Positions 6,558 through 15,654 of a stretch of DNA of 20,479 nt are shown in pieces; position 1 is the first letter of the stretch; the number at the start of each line of letters is the position of its first letter. The translations under genes and the position numbers were made by a program. The stretch lies in NCBI GenBank assembly GCA_963736235.1, contig CAVTOR010000029.1, positions 1-20,479 of the forward strand. The letters run 5' to 3'. Under the pieces are notes generated by a model. That model was given only the letters and a program-made list of their open reading frames with translations, had not been told where the DNA came from and did no database searches. Source of the stretch: CAVORB01 sp963736235 (GTDB lineage Bacteria > Pseudomonadota > Gammaproteobacteria > Chromatiales > Chromatiaceae).

Positions 6558-9207
6558 GTCCCGGTCGCTCGGGCTTCAGCGTCACGGCTGGGCAACCCGC
6601 CTTCTCGCCGGATTGCTCTGTGTGACCACAGCCTGGGTACCCTGGGCACTGGCTTGGGGCGATGCGGTGAGCGATGCCGGAAGGGCAGCTCAGGGGGAGG
6701 GCAGGGCACTGGCCAACGGCGTGACCCTGCCGCAGGTGAACGGAAACACCCTCACCCTGTTCCCCGGTCAGGCCAACCAGACCCAGCTCGACTTCAATGC
6801 GGTCTTCCCCGGCTCGGGAGCCGGCAACCGCGCCGACTACACCACCCTCTTCGGCAACGACCTGGGGGTGGTAAATGCCGGCCACGCGGCCCAGACGGAC
6901 CTGCTGCTGGATGACTCGGCGACCGGCGCCGCCTACCAGACCCTGCGCGGGAGCGTGGACCGCTCCCGGCCGGACATGCGCAACGACCCGCTCTGGTCCC
7001 AGACCGATGACGTGCTGGACAACTTCGAGGACCTGGCCGCCAGCTTCGCCGACTGCAGCATCGACTCCCGCTTCACCGTGGGCGAGCGCCGCGCCCATGT
7101 GCCGGACATCCAAACCTGCGAGCGCCTGGCCAGGTACTCCCAGTCCTGCGACATCCGCCATGAGTACAGCATCGAGCAGATCCTGGAGAACGGCTCCGGC
7201 GGCTCCTTCGAGACCTGCGGCAACGGCTGCGTCCTCTGGACCGTCGGCCGCTCCTTACCCCCCGGTCCCTGCTATCAGGAGCTGACCGGGACCATGCGGG
7301 TGCTGAAACCCGAGGCGATCACCAGCGCCCAGATCGAGAACCTCTGGTACGAGGATTACATCGCGGGACTCTGGATCGACGGCACGAACCATTATTCGCA
7401 CACGGCCGGCGAGTGTGAGAACGAAGATTCCCCCACGGTCTGGATCGGCCGCGACGTTACCGGCTACTTCAAGACGGCGGGGGAGAAGCGCGTGCTGCTC
7501 GCCCTCGTGCAGGGTGGCGACGTCGGCGGCGGGACGGTTGAGATCCGCATTCACTTCGACCCCGCCAAGGCCGTGGTCGCCGATGCCTGGGAGAATGACC
7601 CCGCCTGCCTCGATCTGGTCAAGGCCATCGGCGACGGGGCGTGCGCGGGGCCGATCCAGTGCGCGTCCATGCCGGCGCTGACCGACGGCTGCATCCCGAT
7701 CACGGGCGGGCGCATCTGCGCTGGGGACCTGCTGCCCTCTCCGGTGGCGGGAATCTCCAGCTTCTGTAGAAACATCACCGTGAGTGCCGACTGCTCCGGC
7801 TTCTCCCAGGGTCAGATGGACTGCTGGACCGACCCCCAGGGGGTGCTGCAATGTCCTTACAACGCAGGCGGGGTCGAGACGGACTGCACGGTGCTGGAGG
7901 ACGACCCCGACTGCGGCTTTCTCTCCAGCAGCTGCGTCAAGTACGCCCAGGGGGCGAGCGGGCTCTGCTATGTCTTCGAGGAGAAGTGGGACTGCGGCAC
8001 CTTGCACAGCATCCCGGTGTTGGAGCGGACCTCCACCATGGACTGTGCCGGACCGGTGCGCTGCATGGGGGAGGACTGCCTGGATGTCGCCCAGGAACAG
8101 TCCGGCGACTTCGCCAAGGCCGCCGCGGCCCTGCAGGCGGCGCAGATGGCCGCCTCGGATATGGACTGCTCCAGTGGGAGTTGTGTCGTCTTCTCCGGCG
8201 AGGCGATGGAGTGCAAGAAGGCGGTGGGCGGAATCGTCAACTGCTGCACCACGCCGGACGGGATCTCCTTGGCGGATTACCTCTCGCTGGTGTTTGCCGT
8301 CGGCAAGATCGACAACGCCCTGATGGGACTGGATGCGGGCAATGCCCTGCGCGGCTCCTGGGAGACGTTGCGCCAGCCGGTCGCCTCGGTCTGGAGCGAG
8401 GTGACCAGGAGCTTCACCTCGGTGGCCAACAACCTGATGGGCAAGACCGCGGCGGAGGCGACGGATGCGGCGGCGCAACTCTCGCTCGATGCCTTCAAGC
8501 AGGCGGTCATGCAGGAGACGGCAAAATGGGTGGCGGAGCTCTTCGGCGAGGCGGCGGCGAACGCGCTCTTCACCGTCAATGGCGGCGCGGCCTTCGTCGG
8601 CGGCAACCTGCAGGCGGGCACCATCCAGCTCGGGGGGCTGGTCGGCACGGCGCTCTCCTGGGTGATGACCGCCTACATGCTCTACTCGATCGCGGTGATC
8701 CTGATCCAGCTCATCTGGACCTGCGAGGAGGAGGAGTTCGAGCTGGGGGCCAAGCGTGAGCTGCGCTCCTGTCACGACGTCGGCTCCTACTGCAAGACCA
8801 AGGTACTCACCGCCTGCATCGAGCGGCGCAAGGCCTACTGCTGCTTCAACACCCCGCTCGCACGCATCCTCAACGAGCAGATCCGCCCCCAGCTCGGCCG
8901 CGGTTGGGGCGAGGCGGACGAGCCGGATTGCACCGGGATCAATGTCCACGACTTCGGACGCGTCGACTGGAACCGGGTGAACCTCGACGAGTGGCTGGCG
9001 ATTCTGGCGGAGACGGGGCATTTCCCGACCCTCGACAGCCTGAACTTGGATTCCCTCACGGGCACCGGGAGCGCGCTTGGTCTTTCCGGAACTCGACCGG
9101 ATGCCGCCACGCGCAGTCGGACCCGATCGGACGGGCTCGACGGCGATGCGGCGCGCCGGGAGGCGGAGACGGAGTTGTGGGAGTCGACGTTGCCGGCTTT
9201 GCCTTGA
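6535..9207 (+). CDS. traN: TraN, outer-membrane mating-pair stabilisation protein
   Basis: An 890-residue, strongly Cys-rich protein. TraN is the outer-membrane adhesin that stabilises donor-recipient contact. A signal-like segment (residues 22-42, ending WALAWG) is followed by long segments with regularly spaced cysteines (for example CGNGC, DCSSGSCVVF, VNCC, YCCF). A glycine-rich hydrophobic stretch lies near residues 700-730. Length fits SXT/IncA/C TraN. I chose the ATG at 6535 because it lies inside the last codons of traU and precedes the signal peptide; the same frame is open further upstream only as a shadow of traU. No terminator was seen directly after the stop. Confidence 0.92.
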   Translation: MTAARPSESRSLGLQRHGWATRLLAGLLCVTTAWVPWALAWGDAVSDAGRAAQGEGRALANGVTLPQVNGNTLTLFPGQANQTQLDFNAVFPGSGAGNRADYTTLFGNDLGVVNAGHAAQTDLLLDDSATGAAYQTLRGSVDRSRPDMRNDPLWSQTDDVLDNFEDLAASFADCSIDSRFTVGERRAHVPDIQTCERLARYSQSCDIRHEYSIEQILENGSGGSFETCGNGCVLWTVGRSLPPGPCYQELTGTMRVLKPEAITSAQIENLWYEDYIAGLWIDGTNHYSHTAGECENEDSPTVWIGRDVTGYFKTAGEKRVLLALVQGGDVGGGTVEIRIHFDPAKAVVADAWENDPACLDLVKAIGDGACAGPIQCASMPALTDGCIPITGGRICAGDLLPSPVAGISSFCRNITVSADCSGFSQGQMDCWTDPQGVLQCPYNAGGVETDCTVLEDDPDCGFLSSSCVKYAQGASGLCYVFEEKWDCGTLHSIPVLERTSTMDCAGPVRCMGEDCLDVAQEQSGDFAKAAAALQAAQMAASDMDCSSGSCVVFSGEAMECKKAVGGIVNCCTTPDGISLADYLSLVFAVGKIDNALMGLDAGNALRGSWETLRQPVASVWSEVTRSFTSVANNLMGKTAAEATDAAAQLSLDAFKQAVMQETAKWVAELFGEAAANALFTVNGGAAFVGGNLQAGTIQLGGLVGTALSWVMTAYMLYSIAVILIQLIWTCEEEEFELGAKRELRSCHDVGSYCKTKVLTACIERRKAYCCFNTPLARILNEQIRPQLGRGWGEADEPDCTGINVHDFGRVDWNRVNLDEWLAILAETGHFPTLDSLNLDSLTGTGSALGLSGTRPDAATRSRTRSDGLDGDAARREAETELWESTLPALP

Positions 9208-9632
9208 CCTGACAGTCGTCGAACGGTCGGGCCACTGATTCGTGGCGAGTGGCGGCGCGGCGTGCTCGACGCGGATCATCAGCGCGGGGCAGCAGGGTTC
9301 AGTCGCTGGTGAAGCCGGAACCACTTGGTCCTGGCTTCGCTCCGGGTCAGAACCACCACGACATGATGTGCAGACTAGAACCCGAGGTGGCTCAACCGGT
9401 GAGTCGGTGGCAAGCTACCAGAGCCGGTAGCGCTGTGCCTAACCCGCTGAACTGACGGGACGCGCAGCGACGGCGAAGTTTCGTTTACCCCACCAGCGAA
9501 CGAAAGATCAATGAGTTGGCACACCGGGGTGGGGTTCCGGGGGGGAATCCACCCCAGGATGGGCACGCGTGCAAGAGGGCGGCCGCCAAGGGATCATATC
9601 GTTGTCGAGACGATCCCTTGCAGGAGGACCCC
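9208..9632 (+). other. Non-coding 425-bp stretch between traN and a transposase, rich in inverted repeats
   Basis: No convincing gene. Positions 9524-9559 contain a long imperfect inverted repeat (GGGGTGGGGTTCC facing GGAATCCACCCC). From 9368 (GTGCAGACTAGAACC) to about 9580 the sequence has the low-coding, stem-rich look of the 5' domain of a group II intron, but no domain V or reverse transcriptase is present in the window. It could equally be the left flank of the insertion sequence. Identity is unresolved. Confidence 0.3.
9588..9627 (+). promoter_or_regulatory. Inverted repeat and ribosome site before the transposase gene
   Basis: A perfect 8-bp inverted repeat, AAGGGATC (9588-9595) and GATCCCTT (9612-9619), sits directly before AGGAGG (9622-9627), which is five bases from the ATG at 9633. 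A hairpin at this place could limit translation of the transposase from read-through transcripts, as known for other insertion sequences. Confidence 0.45.
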
Positions 9633-11113
9633 ATGGCGGCCATCGAAACGAGCTTGTTTACCTGGCGCGATGTGGAGGCGCGCGGCGATCTGGAGCGCTT
9701 CTACCTGGTGCGCGATCATCTCCCCGACGCGCAGCTGGTGCAATACCTGGAGGTCATGCGCGGGCAGGGACGCGACGACTATCCGGTGCCGGCGATGTGG
9801 AACGCGCTCATCGCCGGGGTGGTGTTTCAGCACCCGAGCATCGAGTCGCTGATCCGCGAGCTGGGGCGCAACCCGGCGTTACGTGAGGATTGCGGCTTTT
9901 CGCCCTTGCCGGTACAGAGAAAGCCGCTGACACGCCTGGTGCGCGACGAGCTGAGCGGGCGCCTGCGCGCAAAGCGCGAAACGCCCGGGCAGCCGCAGGC
10001 GGCGATCCCGGGCAGCTGGAACTTCTCGCGCTTTCTGGCCAACGTCATCGAGCTCGAAGAGACGCTGGGGCTGGTCACGGGGATGATCGCCACCCTGCGT
10101 GGGCAGCTGATGGAGGCGCTGCCCGATTTCGGCCGGCACCTGGGCTTCGACGGCAAGGCGATCGAGAGCCACAGCAGCGGCAGAGTCAAGCGCGCCAGCG
10201 GCGAGACCTCCGATCCCGACGCCGACTGGGGCAAGCATGAAACCAATGGGGTCGATGCGCGCACCGGCAAGCCGTGGACGAAGCTCAAGAGCTGGTTCGG
10301 CTACGGGCTGCACCTGATCGCCGATACTCAGTATGAGATTCCGGTGGCCGTGCATGTCACCCCGGCGTCACGCTCCGAACAGGTCGAGCTGCGCACCATG
10401 ATCGGCGAACTCTTTGCGCAGGAGCCGCCGCTGGCCGAGCGCTGCCGCGACTTCAGTGCCGACCGCGGTCTGGACAGTGCCGAGACCAAGGCCCTGCTGT
10501 GGGACGACTACGCATCCGTCCGCTCATCGATACCCGCGAGCTGTGGCGCGAAGAGAAGCAGCAGCCCGACTACGATCCGTCCAAGCCCATCACCCGTCCA
10601 CTGCGTCCCGCGCGGGTCGACACCATCGTGCACACCGAAAAGGGCAGCGTGCACTGCATCTGCCCGCTCACCGGCGAGCAGCGCGATCTCGCCTTCCAAG
10701 GCTTCGAGGCCGATCGCAACACCCTCAAATACCGCTGCCCGGCCGCCGCCTACGGGCTCGACTGCCCAGGGCGCGAGCGCTGCCACCAGGCCGGCGGCGT
10801 CGATCCCGGCGAGTACGGGCGCATCGTGCGCATCAAGCTCGAGGAGCATGACCGGCGCATCTTCGTGCCGACCCCCCACGGCAGCCCCAGCTGGCAGCGC
10901 GGCTACAACCGGCGCAGCGCCTTGGAGCGGATCAACAACCGCATCGACAACAGCTTCGGCTTCGAGCAGCACTTCATCCGCGGGCTGGCCAAGATGCAGA
11001 CCCGCGTCGGCCTCGCCTTGGCGGTGATGATGGCCATGGCCCTGGGGCACATCAAACAGGGACGCCCGCAGCAGATGCGCTCGCTGGTTCAGCCCATCGC
11101 GGCCACCGGCTAG
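9633..11113 (+). pseudogene. DDE transposase (IS4/IS5/IS1182-like), one frameshift
   Basis: Reconstructed length is about 493 residues. The first frame starts MAAIETSLFTWRDVE and contains the candidate catalytic Asp residues in GFDGKAI and FSADRGLDS. After DDY at about 10509 the frame shifts: the second frame continues IRPLIDTRELWREEK, a Cys-rich insert (C-I-C, C-P, C-x5-C) and SALERINNRID with the expected catalytic Glu. Restoring one G (GC to GGC, giving Y-G-I-R-P) joins them. An excellent ribosome site supports the start. The element ends and target duplication could not be identified. I recognise a DDE transposase but not its exact IS family. Confidence 0.75.
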
Positions 11114-11340
11114 TCCCACGGCGCGCACTGCCAGCTCGGGCAGGTGCGGGGCGCCTGAGGCTGGCGCATGTCCACTGCGCAGGATTTTTGCGAATCGTTC
11201 GCAACGTGAGGCCGTGATGGCCGCCTACACGGCGATGCGGGCCGAGAACACCCGCGTAACCTCTACCGGATGCGCCATCGCTCATGGATGATGTACCGCC
11301 GGGAAATGCCGCAGCGCAAATGTCTCTACCAGAGGCGATC
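11114..11340. other. Short intergenic stretch between transposase and parD
   Basis: I see no supported gene. It probably contains the right end of the insertion sequence, but no inverted repeat matching the left side was found. Confidence 0.4.
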
Positions 11341-11369
11341 TTGCCAATTTTTGCCATCGGCACTACTCT
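11341..11369 (+). promoter_or_regulatory. Candidate sigma70 promoter of parDE
   Basis: TTGCCA (11341-11346) and TACTCT (11364-11369) are separated by 17 bases. The expected transcription start falls at or next to the parD ATG (11376), so the transcript may be almost leaderless. Two TTGCCA-like direct repeats (11341 and 11351) overlap the promoter and could be part of a ParD operator. Confidence 0.45.
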
Positions 11370-11375
11370 CGGATC

Positions 11376-11615
11376 ATGAGCACGATGAACATCTCCTTGC
11401 CCGACTCGCTCAAGGCCTATGTTGATGAGCAGGTTGCCGGACGCGGCTTCGGCACCAGCAGCGAGTATGTGCGTGAGCTCATCCGCAAGGATCAAGATCG
11501 ACAGCATCTGCGCGCGTTGCTGCTCGATGGCGCCGGCTCCGCGCCGGCGGAACCCGCCGACAAGGCTTACTTTGATACCTTGCGCAGCCGGGTTCGACAC
11601 GGCGATCGGGGGTGA
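11376..11615 (+). CDS. parD: ParD-family antitoxin
   Basis: A 79-residue protein with the ribbon-helix-helix start MNISLPDSLKAYVDEQV followed by FGTSSEYVRELIRKDQ, the standard ParD DNA-binding fold. The C-terminal part (about residues 45-79) is the toxin-binding tail. It neutralises ParE and represses its own promoter in characterised systems. The stop overlaps the parE GTG, the usual coupled order. An internal ATG at 11385 (MNISLPD) is an alternative start matching many homologues. The gene is intact. Confidence 0.9.
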   Translation: MSTMNISLPDSLKAYVDEQVAGRGFGTSSEYVRELIRKDQDRQHLRALLLDGAGSAPAEPADKAYFDTLRSRVRHGDRG

Positions 11616-11941
11616 AGACCAAGCCCGTTATACCCCGTGAGCGAGCGGTGCGCGACGTCGAGGAGATCCTCGACTACTACCTAGCCGAAGATGCCGAGCA
11701 GGCAGCCATGGGCTTCATCGATGCACTGGAACGGGCCTACGCGCATATCGGTGAGCATCCGTCCACGGGATCCTCGCGCTACGCGTTCGAGCTGGACCTT
11801 TCGGGTCTGCGCTCCTGGCCGCTGGCCCGATATCCATACCTGATTTTCTACGTGGAGCGTGAGGAGCATGTCGATGTCTGGCGCGTGCTCCACGGAAAAC
11901 GCGATGTTCCGCGGTGGATGCAGCAGCCCCAAGAGCCCTGA
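11612..11941 (+). CDS. parE: ParE-family toxin
   Basis: A 109-residue RelE/ParE-superfamily protein starting at a GTG that overlaps the parD stop. Typical features are VIPRERAVRDVEEILDYYL, then the core YAFELDLSGLRSWPL and the final beta strands YPYLIFYVEREEHVDVWRV followed by LHGKRDVP. ParE toxins poison DNA gyrase; the target here is inferred from family only. With parD it forms a complete toxin-antitoxin pair likely to stabilise the element. Confidence 0.9.
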   Translation: MKTKPVIPRERAVRDVEEILDYYLAEDAEQAAMGFIDALERAYAHIGEHPSTGSSRYAFELDLSGLRSWPLARYPYLIFYVEREEHVDVWRVLHGKRDVPRWMQQPQEP

Positions 11942-12076
11942 TGGCGCAGCATTACGGCGAACCCCGTCGTTTTTGAAAAGTATTTGCTGGACCGGGCGAC
12001 CGCGCCGGACGGCATGCGCTTATCCCCGGAGCCAACTGACTTCTCCTCAAACCTGATCGGATCCTGAAGCCGACCG

Positions 12077-12772
12077 ATGAACATCCCGAATGAGCGTCTT
12101 TCCGAGGCGGAGATCCACGTCCTCGATGCGTTCCTGATGTCCGACAGCACGCCTGAGGACGTGCTCGCAATCGACGAGCTGCACGGCTATCTGACGGCGA
12201 TCGTCTGCTGCCCGGTCCCGGTGGTGCCGAGCGACTGGCTTACCGGTGTCTGGCAGACGGAGGAGGGGCCCCAATTCGAGTCCGGTGAGCAGGCGCAGGA
12301 GATCATGGCGCTGATCATGCGCATGCACAACGACATCGCCGATGCGCTTCGCATCGGTGAGGAGTTTGGGCCGCTCATGTTGGAGAACACCCTCGAGAGC
12401 GGTGAGACCGTCGTCGTCGCCCAAGGCTGGTGCTGGGGCTTCATGGAGGGGATGCGCGCACGGTTCGACGCCTGGGAGCCCCACCTGGACATGATCAACG
12501 AGTTGGTCGTGCCCATTGCCGTCTTGGCTCGCTTGGGAGACGACGATCCGGAGCTGCAGGAACTACTCGGTGATCAACAGAAGATCGCGGAACTGACCGG
12601 CGCGATCGCGGAATCGGCGGCTGCAATCTACGAGCATAACCGCTCCATCGCTGATGGACCGTCGCAACCGTTCCGGCGGCAAACCGCCAAGGTGGGGCGC
12701 AACGATCCCTGTCCCTGCGGCAGCGGAAAGAAGTACAAGAAGTGCTGCGGGGCCGCCGCGAACCTCCACTGA
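12077..12772 (+). CDS. YecA/UPF0149-family protein with C-terminal SEC-C motif
   Basis: A 231-residue protein. The N-terminal part (about 1-190) has the UPF0149 pattern, including AIDELHGYLTAIVCCP and GWCWGFMEGM. The last 25 residues carry a SEC-C zinc-binding motif, GRNDPCPCGSGKKYKKCCG (C-x-C...C-C). SEC-C tails bind zinc and, in SecA and YecA, associate with the ribosome and protein export; a role here is not established. It ends seven bases before the stop of the convergent DUF6398 gene. DUF6398 and SEC-C proteins are both common small accessory genes. Confidence 0.88.
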   Translation: MNIPNERLSEAEIHVLDAFLMSDSTPEDVLAIDELHGYLTAIVCCPVPVVPSDWLTGVWQTEEGPQFESGEQAQEIMALIMRMHNDIADALRIGEEFGPLMLENTLESGETVVVAQGWCWGFMEGMRARFDAWEPHLDMINELVVPIAVLARLGDDDPELQELLGDQQKIAELTGAIAESAAAIYEHNRSIADGPSQPFRRQTAKVGRNDPCPCGSGKKYKKCCGAAANLH

Positions 12773-12779
12773 GCCCCGG

Positions 12780-13301
12780 TCAGTCTTTCCGACCGTCCGC
12801 CGGGATGTACGGAATCAAGCCTTTCGCAAACGCTGCCTCCTGCAGCTCACGCGGCATCCGCCGGATATCCACGACCATGCCGTCCACCATCACCATCCAA
12901 GCCAGCGGGTTGTCGGCGATCCTGCTCGGCAAAGTCCACGCGGGATCGAGTTGACCCATGTTCAGCAGGTCGCGCACCAGCTTCGACTTACCTTGGCCGG
13001 TACTCTGGCCAACGCCGAATGCGCGATACAGATCGGCGACCTTCATGTGCGGCGTCTGGCTCGGATCGAACAGGAAATTCACCATGCCGATCGCGTGCGT
13101 GATGCCACAGGCCCAGGTGTTCGCCCGTCCCTTTTCCAGCGGCGACGGACGCTTGCGGCACAGCGCCGCTACCGCATAGCGAATGAGCTGGCGGTACTCG
13201 TCGTCGAGGTGGGTGACGGCGAACCCATCGGTGATCGCGACGATTTCGCCGAACTTCGCTTGGAGCGCTCTTGGTACTTTTTCGGATTTGGACGCCGTCA
13301 T
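12780..13301 (-). CDS. DUF6398 domain protein
   Basis: A 173-residue protein of unknown function. I chose the ATG at 13301 (MTASKSEKVPRALQ) because the domain begins immediately after it with KFGEIVAITDGF; the frame upstream is open but unlike the family. Characteristic segments are CRKRPSPLEKGRANTWACGI, HAIGMVNFLFDPS, FGVGQSTGQGKSKLVRD and the C-terminal GLIPYIP. A candidate -10 box TACAAT lies at 13328-13323, about 22 bases upstream; the -35 is weak. Transcription converges with the YecA-like gene. Confidence 0.82.
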   Translation of the reverse strand: MTASKSEKVPRALQAKFGEIVAITDGFAVTHLDDEYRQLIRYAVAALCRKRPSPLEKGRANTWACGITHAIGMVNFLFDPSQTPHMKVADLYRAFGVGQSTGQGKSKLVRDLLNMGQLDPAWTLPSRIADNPLAWMVMVDGMVVDIRRMPRELQEAAFAKGLIPYIPADGRKD

Positions 13302-13449
13302 CTCGGAATCTGCCGATAATCGATTGTATGAATTGATTGCCTGAGCACCGCATCGGATGTTACCCCACAGGGCGGCGCAAAGTGCGCGTGCAGCCATGCA
13401 GCGACCAGCATTTCGGGGAAGGATCGCCTGTCGTCTTCTGAGCACCCCC

Positions 13450-13845
13450 TCAGTTGGCAGGCTCGTTGGGCCGCACGCGTCGGGGGATCTCGTCTGGATC
13501 GACCAGCACCTCGATCGATCGCGCCTGGCCTGGTGTACGGCGGATGAGCCTCCTGTCCGCCAGCTTCCGCAGCATCTGATGGATGGTTGGCGGCGTGGTC
13601 CCGAAAAAGCGCTGCAGATCCGCCTCGGCCGGTGGCCGTCCGAACATCACGGTGTAGTTGTATATGAATGCCAGGTACTGGCCTTGCTTCTCAGTGAATC
13701 TCTCGGCCATACGGGACATGTATCGACGGAGCATCAAGGAAAAGGGGGGTGGCGCATCAGCGTCGGCATCGGACAGCAATCCACTGGGAACCTCCTCGTC
13801 CGATTCGCTGAGTTTCCTTTGCACCGGTCCAGAGCTTTGGGTCAT
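13450..13845 (-). CDS. Small LexA/MarR-like winged-helix protein
   Basis: A 131-residue protein from the ATG at 13845 (MTQSSGPVQRKL). The core, about residues 45-120, begins MAERFTEKQGQYLAFIYNYT and contains the winged-helix signature RPPAEADLQRFFGTTPPTIH followed by QMLRKLADRRLIRRTPGQAR, like the LexA N-terminal DNA-binding domain. No LexA protease domain follows, so it is probably a compact transcription factor. The shorter start at the MLRRYM methionine (about 13734) is possible. The ISAs1 element begins about 220 bases upstream of its start and may have displaced its promoter region. Confidence 0.7.
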   Translation of the reverse strand: MTQSSGPVQRKLSESDEEVPSGLLSDADADAPPPFSLMLRRYMSRMAERFTEKQGQYLAFIYNYTVMFGRPPAEADLQRFFGTTPPTIHQMLRKLADRRLIRRTPGQARSIEVLVDPDEIPRRVRPNEPAN

Positions 13846-14058
13846 TCGGCAACATGATATGCTCGATTTCCGCTTACCGTACAAAGCGGCCCTGGCAACT
13901 TCGTTTCCAGCAATTGGCCGACTTCCTGGTGTTCGCCCTGGCAGGCGCACCTCTCGTTACCGCGGATCGCAGCTCGACAGGCATCGACGCCGAATCGGGT
14001 TAGTACCGCAATGTCCCTAGTGCTGTCTGTCGTTCAGGTGCGTAGGACCGGCAAATGA

Positions 14059-14068
14059 ACGCCGTAAC
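14059..14068. repeat. Target-site duplication of the ISAs1 element, left copy
   Basis: ACGCCGTAAC directly abuts the left inverted repeat. An identical copy follows the right end at 15281. Confidence 0.92.
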
Positions 14069-15280
14069 CAGGGCAAGCGCGCATAAATCTTCAGCCGAAC
14101 ACGACCTTGGCACGGTAGTCATCGTTCCAAGCGGCCTTGCGGCGCTTCTTTGACAAGCGCATCGACGAGGGCTCTTGTTCGAACAGGTTCATGCACAGGT
14201 GGCGGATCGAGAGTCATGATCGCCGGGGCGTTGCCTTTGCGGATTCGGCTGGCGTCCTCGGCGAAGACGACATCGAGTCGCCAGTGCAGGCGATTTTCCA
14301 CGCCCCAATGGTCGCGCACCGCATGCGCGAAGCGTTTGGCCTCAGCACGGATGGAGTTGATGTAATAGCGTCGTTGGAGCGTCTGTGTCTCACCGATCAG
14401 GCACTGGCGTTCGACCATGCCGATGCTACGCAACCCCTGCCAAAGCTGCGTATTGGGCAGCGTTCGCAAGTCCTCCGTTACCCAGTAACGGCGCACCTCC
14501 AGGCGTCCATGATCCTGGTCCACCTCTTCGGTGTAGTCATATTCAACGCCAGCGAAGTCACCGGCCATGGCCACCGTGAAGAAGTCCTCAACGCCTTCCT
14601 GAAGTACGCTCTGGTTTCCCTTGAGTCCCAGGACGTAATCGCCGCCCTGGGCGATGATTTGCTCGGCGATGGCGCGTTGGCAGCCCATGGCATCAATCGT
14701 CACGATGCACCCCTTGAGTTCAAGGAGTTCGAGCAATTTCGGGATTGCCGTGATTTCGTTGGACTTCTCCTGCGTCGCCTCTTGGGCGAGCACCAAACGG
14801 TTCGTGCTCGCCCACGCACTGACCATATGCAGCGCCTTGCGTGAGCGCTTACGATCATGCGAGCCTCGCGCGCTCTTGCCATCGATGGCGATCACCTCGC
14901 CCTGCGTGGCTTCGCTCACTGCGTCCGTCCAACTGCGGAAGCACTGTTGAAAGCCCTTCGGCGACAATCGTGACAAGACATTGGCGATGCAGTCGTGCGA
15001 CGGTACGCCGTTGGCGAACGGCGCAAACTTGCGCAGCCAGTCCAACTTCTCCTGACCAAACTCTTCGATGGCTTCCCAACCGTCCGCGCCACTGCTCACC
15101 GCGCAGAGCACCAAAATGACGATATCCATCAGTTCATGCAGCTTGTTGCGATCAATCCGTGGATCCTCAAGCGTCGAGAAATGTTCTTCAATACTTGCAG
15201 ACACGAGAAACTCCTCATGTTGTTTCTCGCTATATTGCCTATCTCGCTGTCGCGCGACAATTTAAAGCGCGCTCGCCCTG
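14069..15280 (-). mobile_element. ISAs1-family insertion sequence, 1212 bp
   Basis: Both ends are defined. The left end begins CAGGGCAAGCGCGC and the right end, read inward, begins CAGGGCGAGCGCGC: 13 of the first 14 bases match, 17 of 23 overall. The element is flanked by identical 10-bp direct repeats, so insertion is recent. The single transposase gene occupies nearly the whole element on the minus strand; its reconstructed stop is 22 bases inside the left end. Confidence 0.93.
14091..15204 (-). pseudogene. ISAs1-family transposase, frameshifted near the C-terminus
   Basis: A DDE transposase of the ISAs1 (H-repeat) family. It starts at the GTG at 15204, with GAGGAG six bases upstream, and opens MSASIEEHFSTLEDPRIDRN. 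Catalytic positions are visible as AIDGKSARGS (Asp), TIDAMGCQ (Asp) and WGVENRLHW (Glu). The first frame goes to AIMTL and then terminates out of frame at 14119. The family C-terminus, IRHLCMNLFEQEPSSMRLSK followed by KRRKAAWNDDYRAKVVFG, is encoded in a second frame from about 14206 to the TGA at 14091. The catalytic core is intact, so the product might still act, but the C-terminal 38 residues are replaced. Confidence 0.88.
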
Positions 15281-15290
15281 ACGCCGTAAC
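15281..15290. repeat. Target-site duplication of the ISAs1 element, right copy
   Basis: ACGCCGTAAC follows the right inverted repeat and is identical to 14059-14068. Confidence 0.92.
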
Positions 15291-15593
15291 CGTCGTAAAA
15301 AACGTAACGTGTTGATTTGTAGTAGGCATGCTCGGCTTTTTTTTGCTGCGTGACAGCGCGCCGCCCGCGGGGCGGGACCTTCCAGCGTACTTCAGATCGT
15401 CGACTGATCTCCTCGATCGGCAACCAATGAGGAGACCTCTCTGCCTCATGGGGAGCATGTAGGTGGAAACGAGCTTTTCCCTTCCGTCCCGAGGGCGGTG
15501 AGCCGAGCGTCCGTTAACGGAAGAAACCGGCGGTTGTCGGCTGCGTTGTTCGTGATCGACCCACAGAGCCAACGGGTACGAAAGCATATGAAG
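15291..15593. other. Gene-free 300-bp stretch between ISAs1 and the Toprim gene terminator
   Basis: I see no supported gene on either strand. Notable sites are a 12-bp perfect palindrome TCCGTTAACGGA (15510-15521), a T8 run near 15340, an imperfect palindrome around GTCGAC (about 15391-15408), and an ATGAGG/CCTCAT inverted repeat (15427-15449) that resembles a degenerate form of the leaders described further on. Confidence 0.35.
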
Positions 15594-15631
15594 AAAAAAG
15601 ACCACGCCGGATCTCCGTGCGTGGTCTTTTT
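15594..15631. terminator. Bidirectional Rho-independent terminator
   Basis: AAAAAAGACCACGC faces GCGTGGTCTTTTT: stem GACCACGC (15600-15607) with GCGTGGTC (15619-15626) and T5 at 15627-15631 on the plus strand. On the minus strand the stem is followed by a T6 tract. It closes the minus-strand operon that ends with the Toprim gene stop at 15655. Confidence 0.85.
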
Positions 15632-15654
15632 GGCGTAAGAATGGGTCACCTGAC

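Noticed and set aside
14137..14844. 235-residue plus-strand open frame inside ISAs1
   Set aside because: Exact antisense of the transposase coding frame; no independent support.
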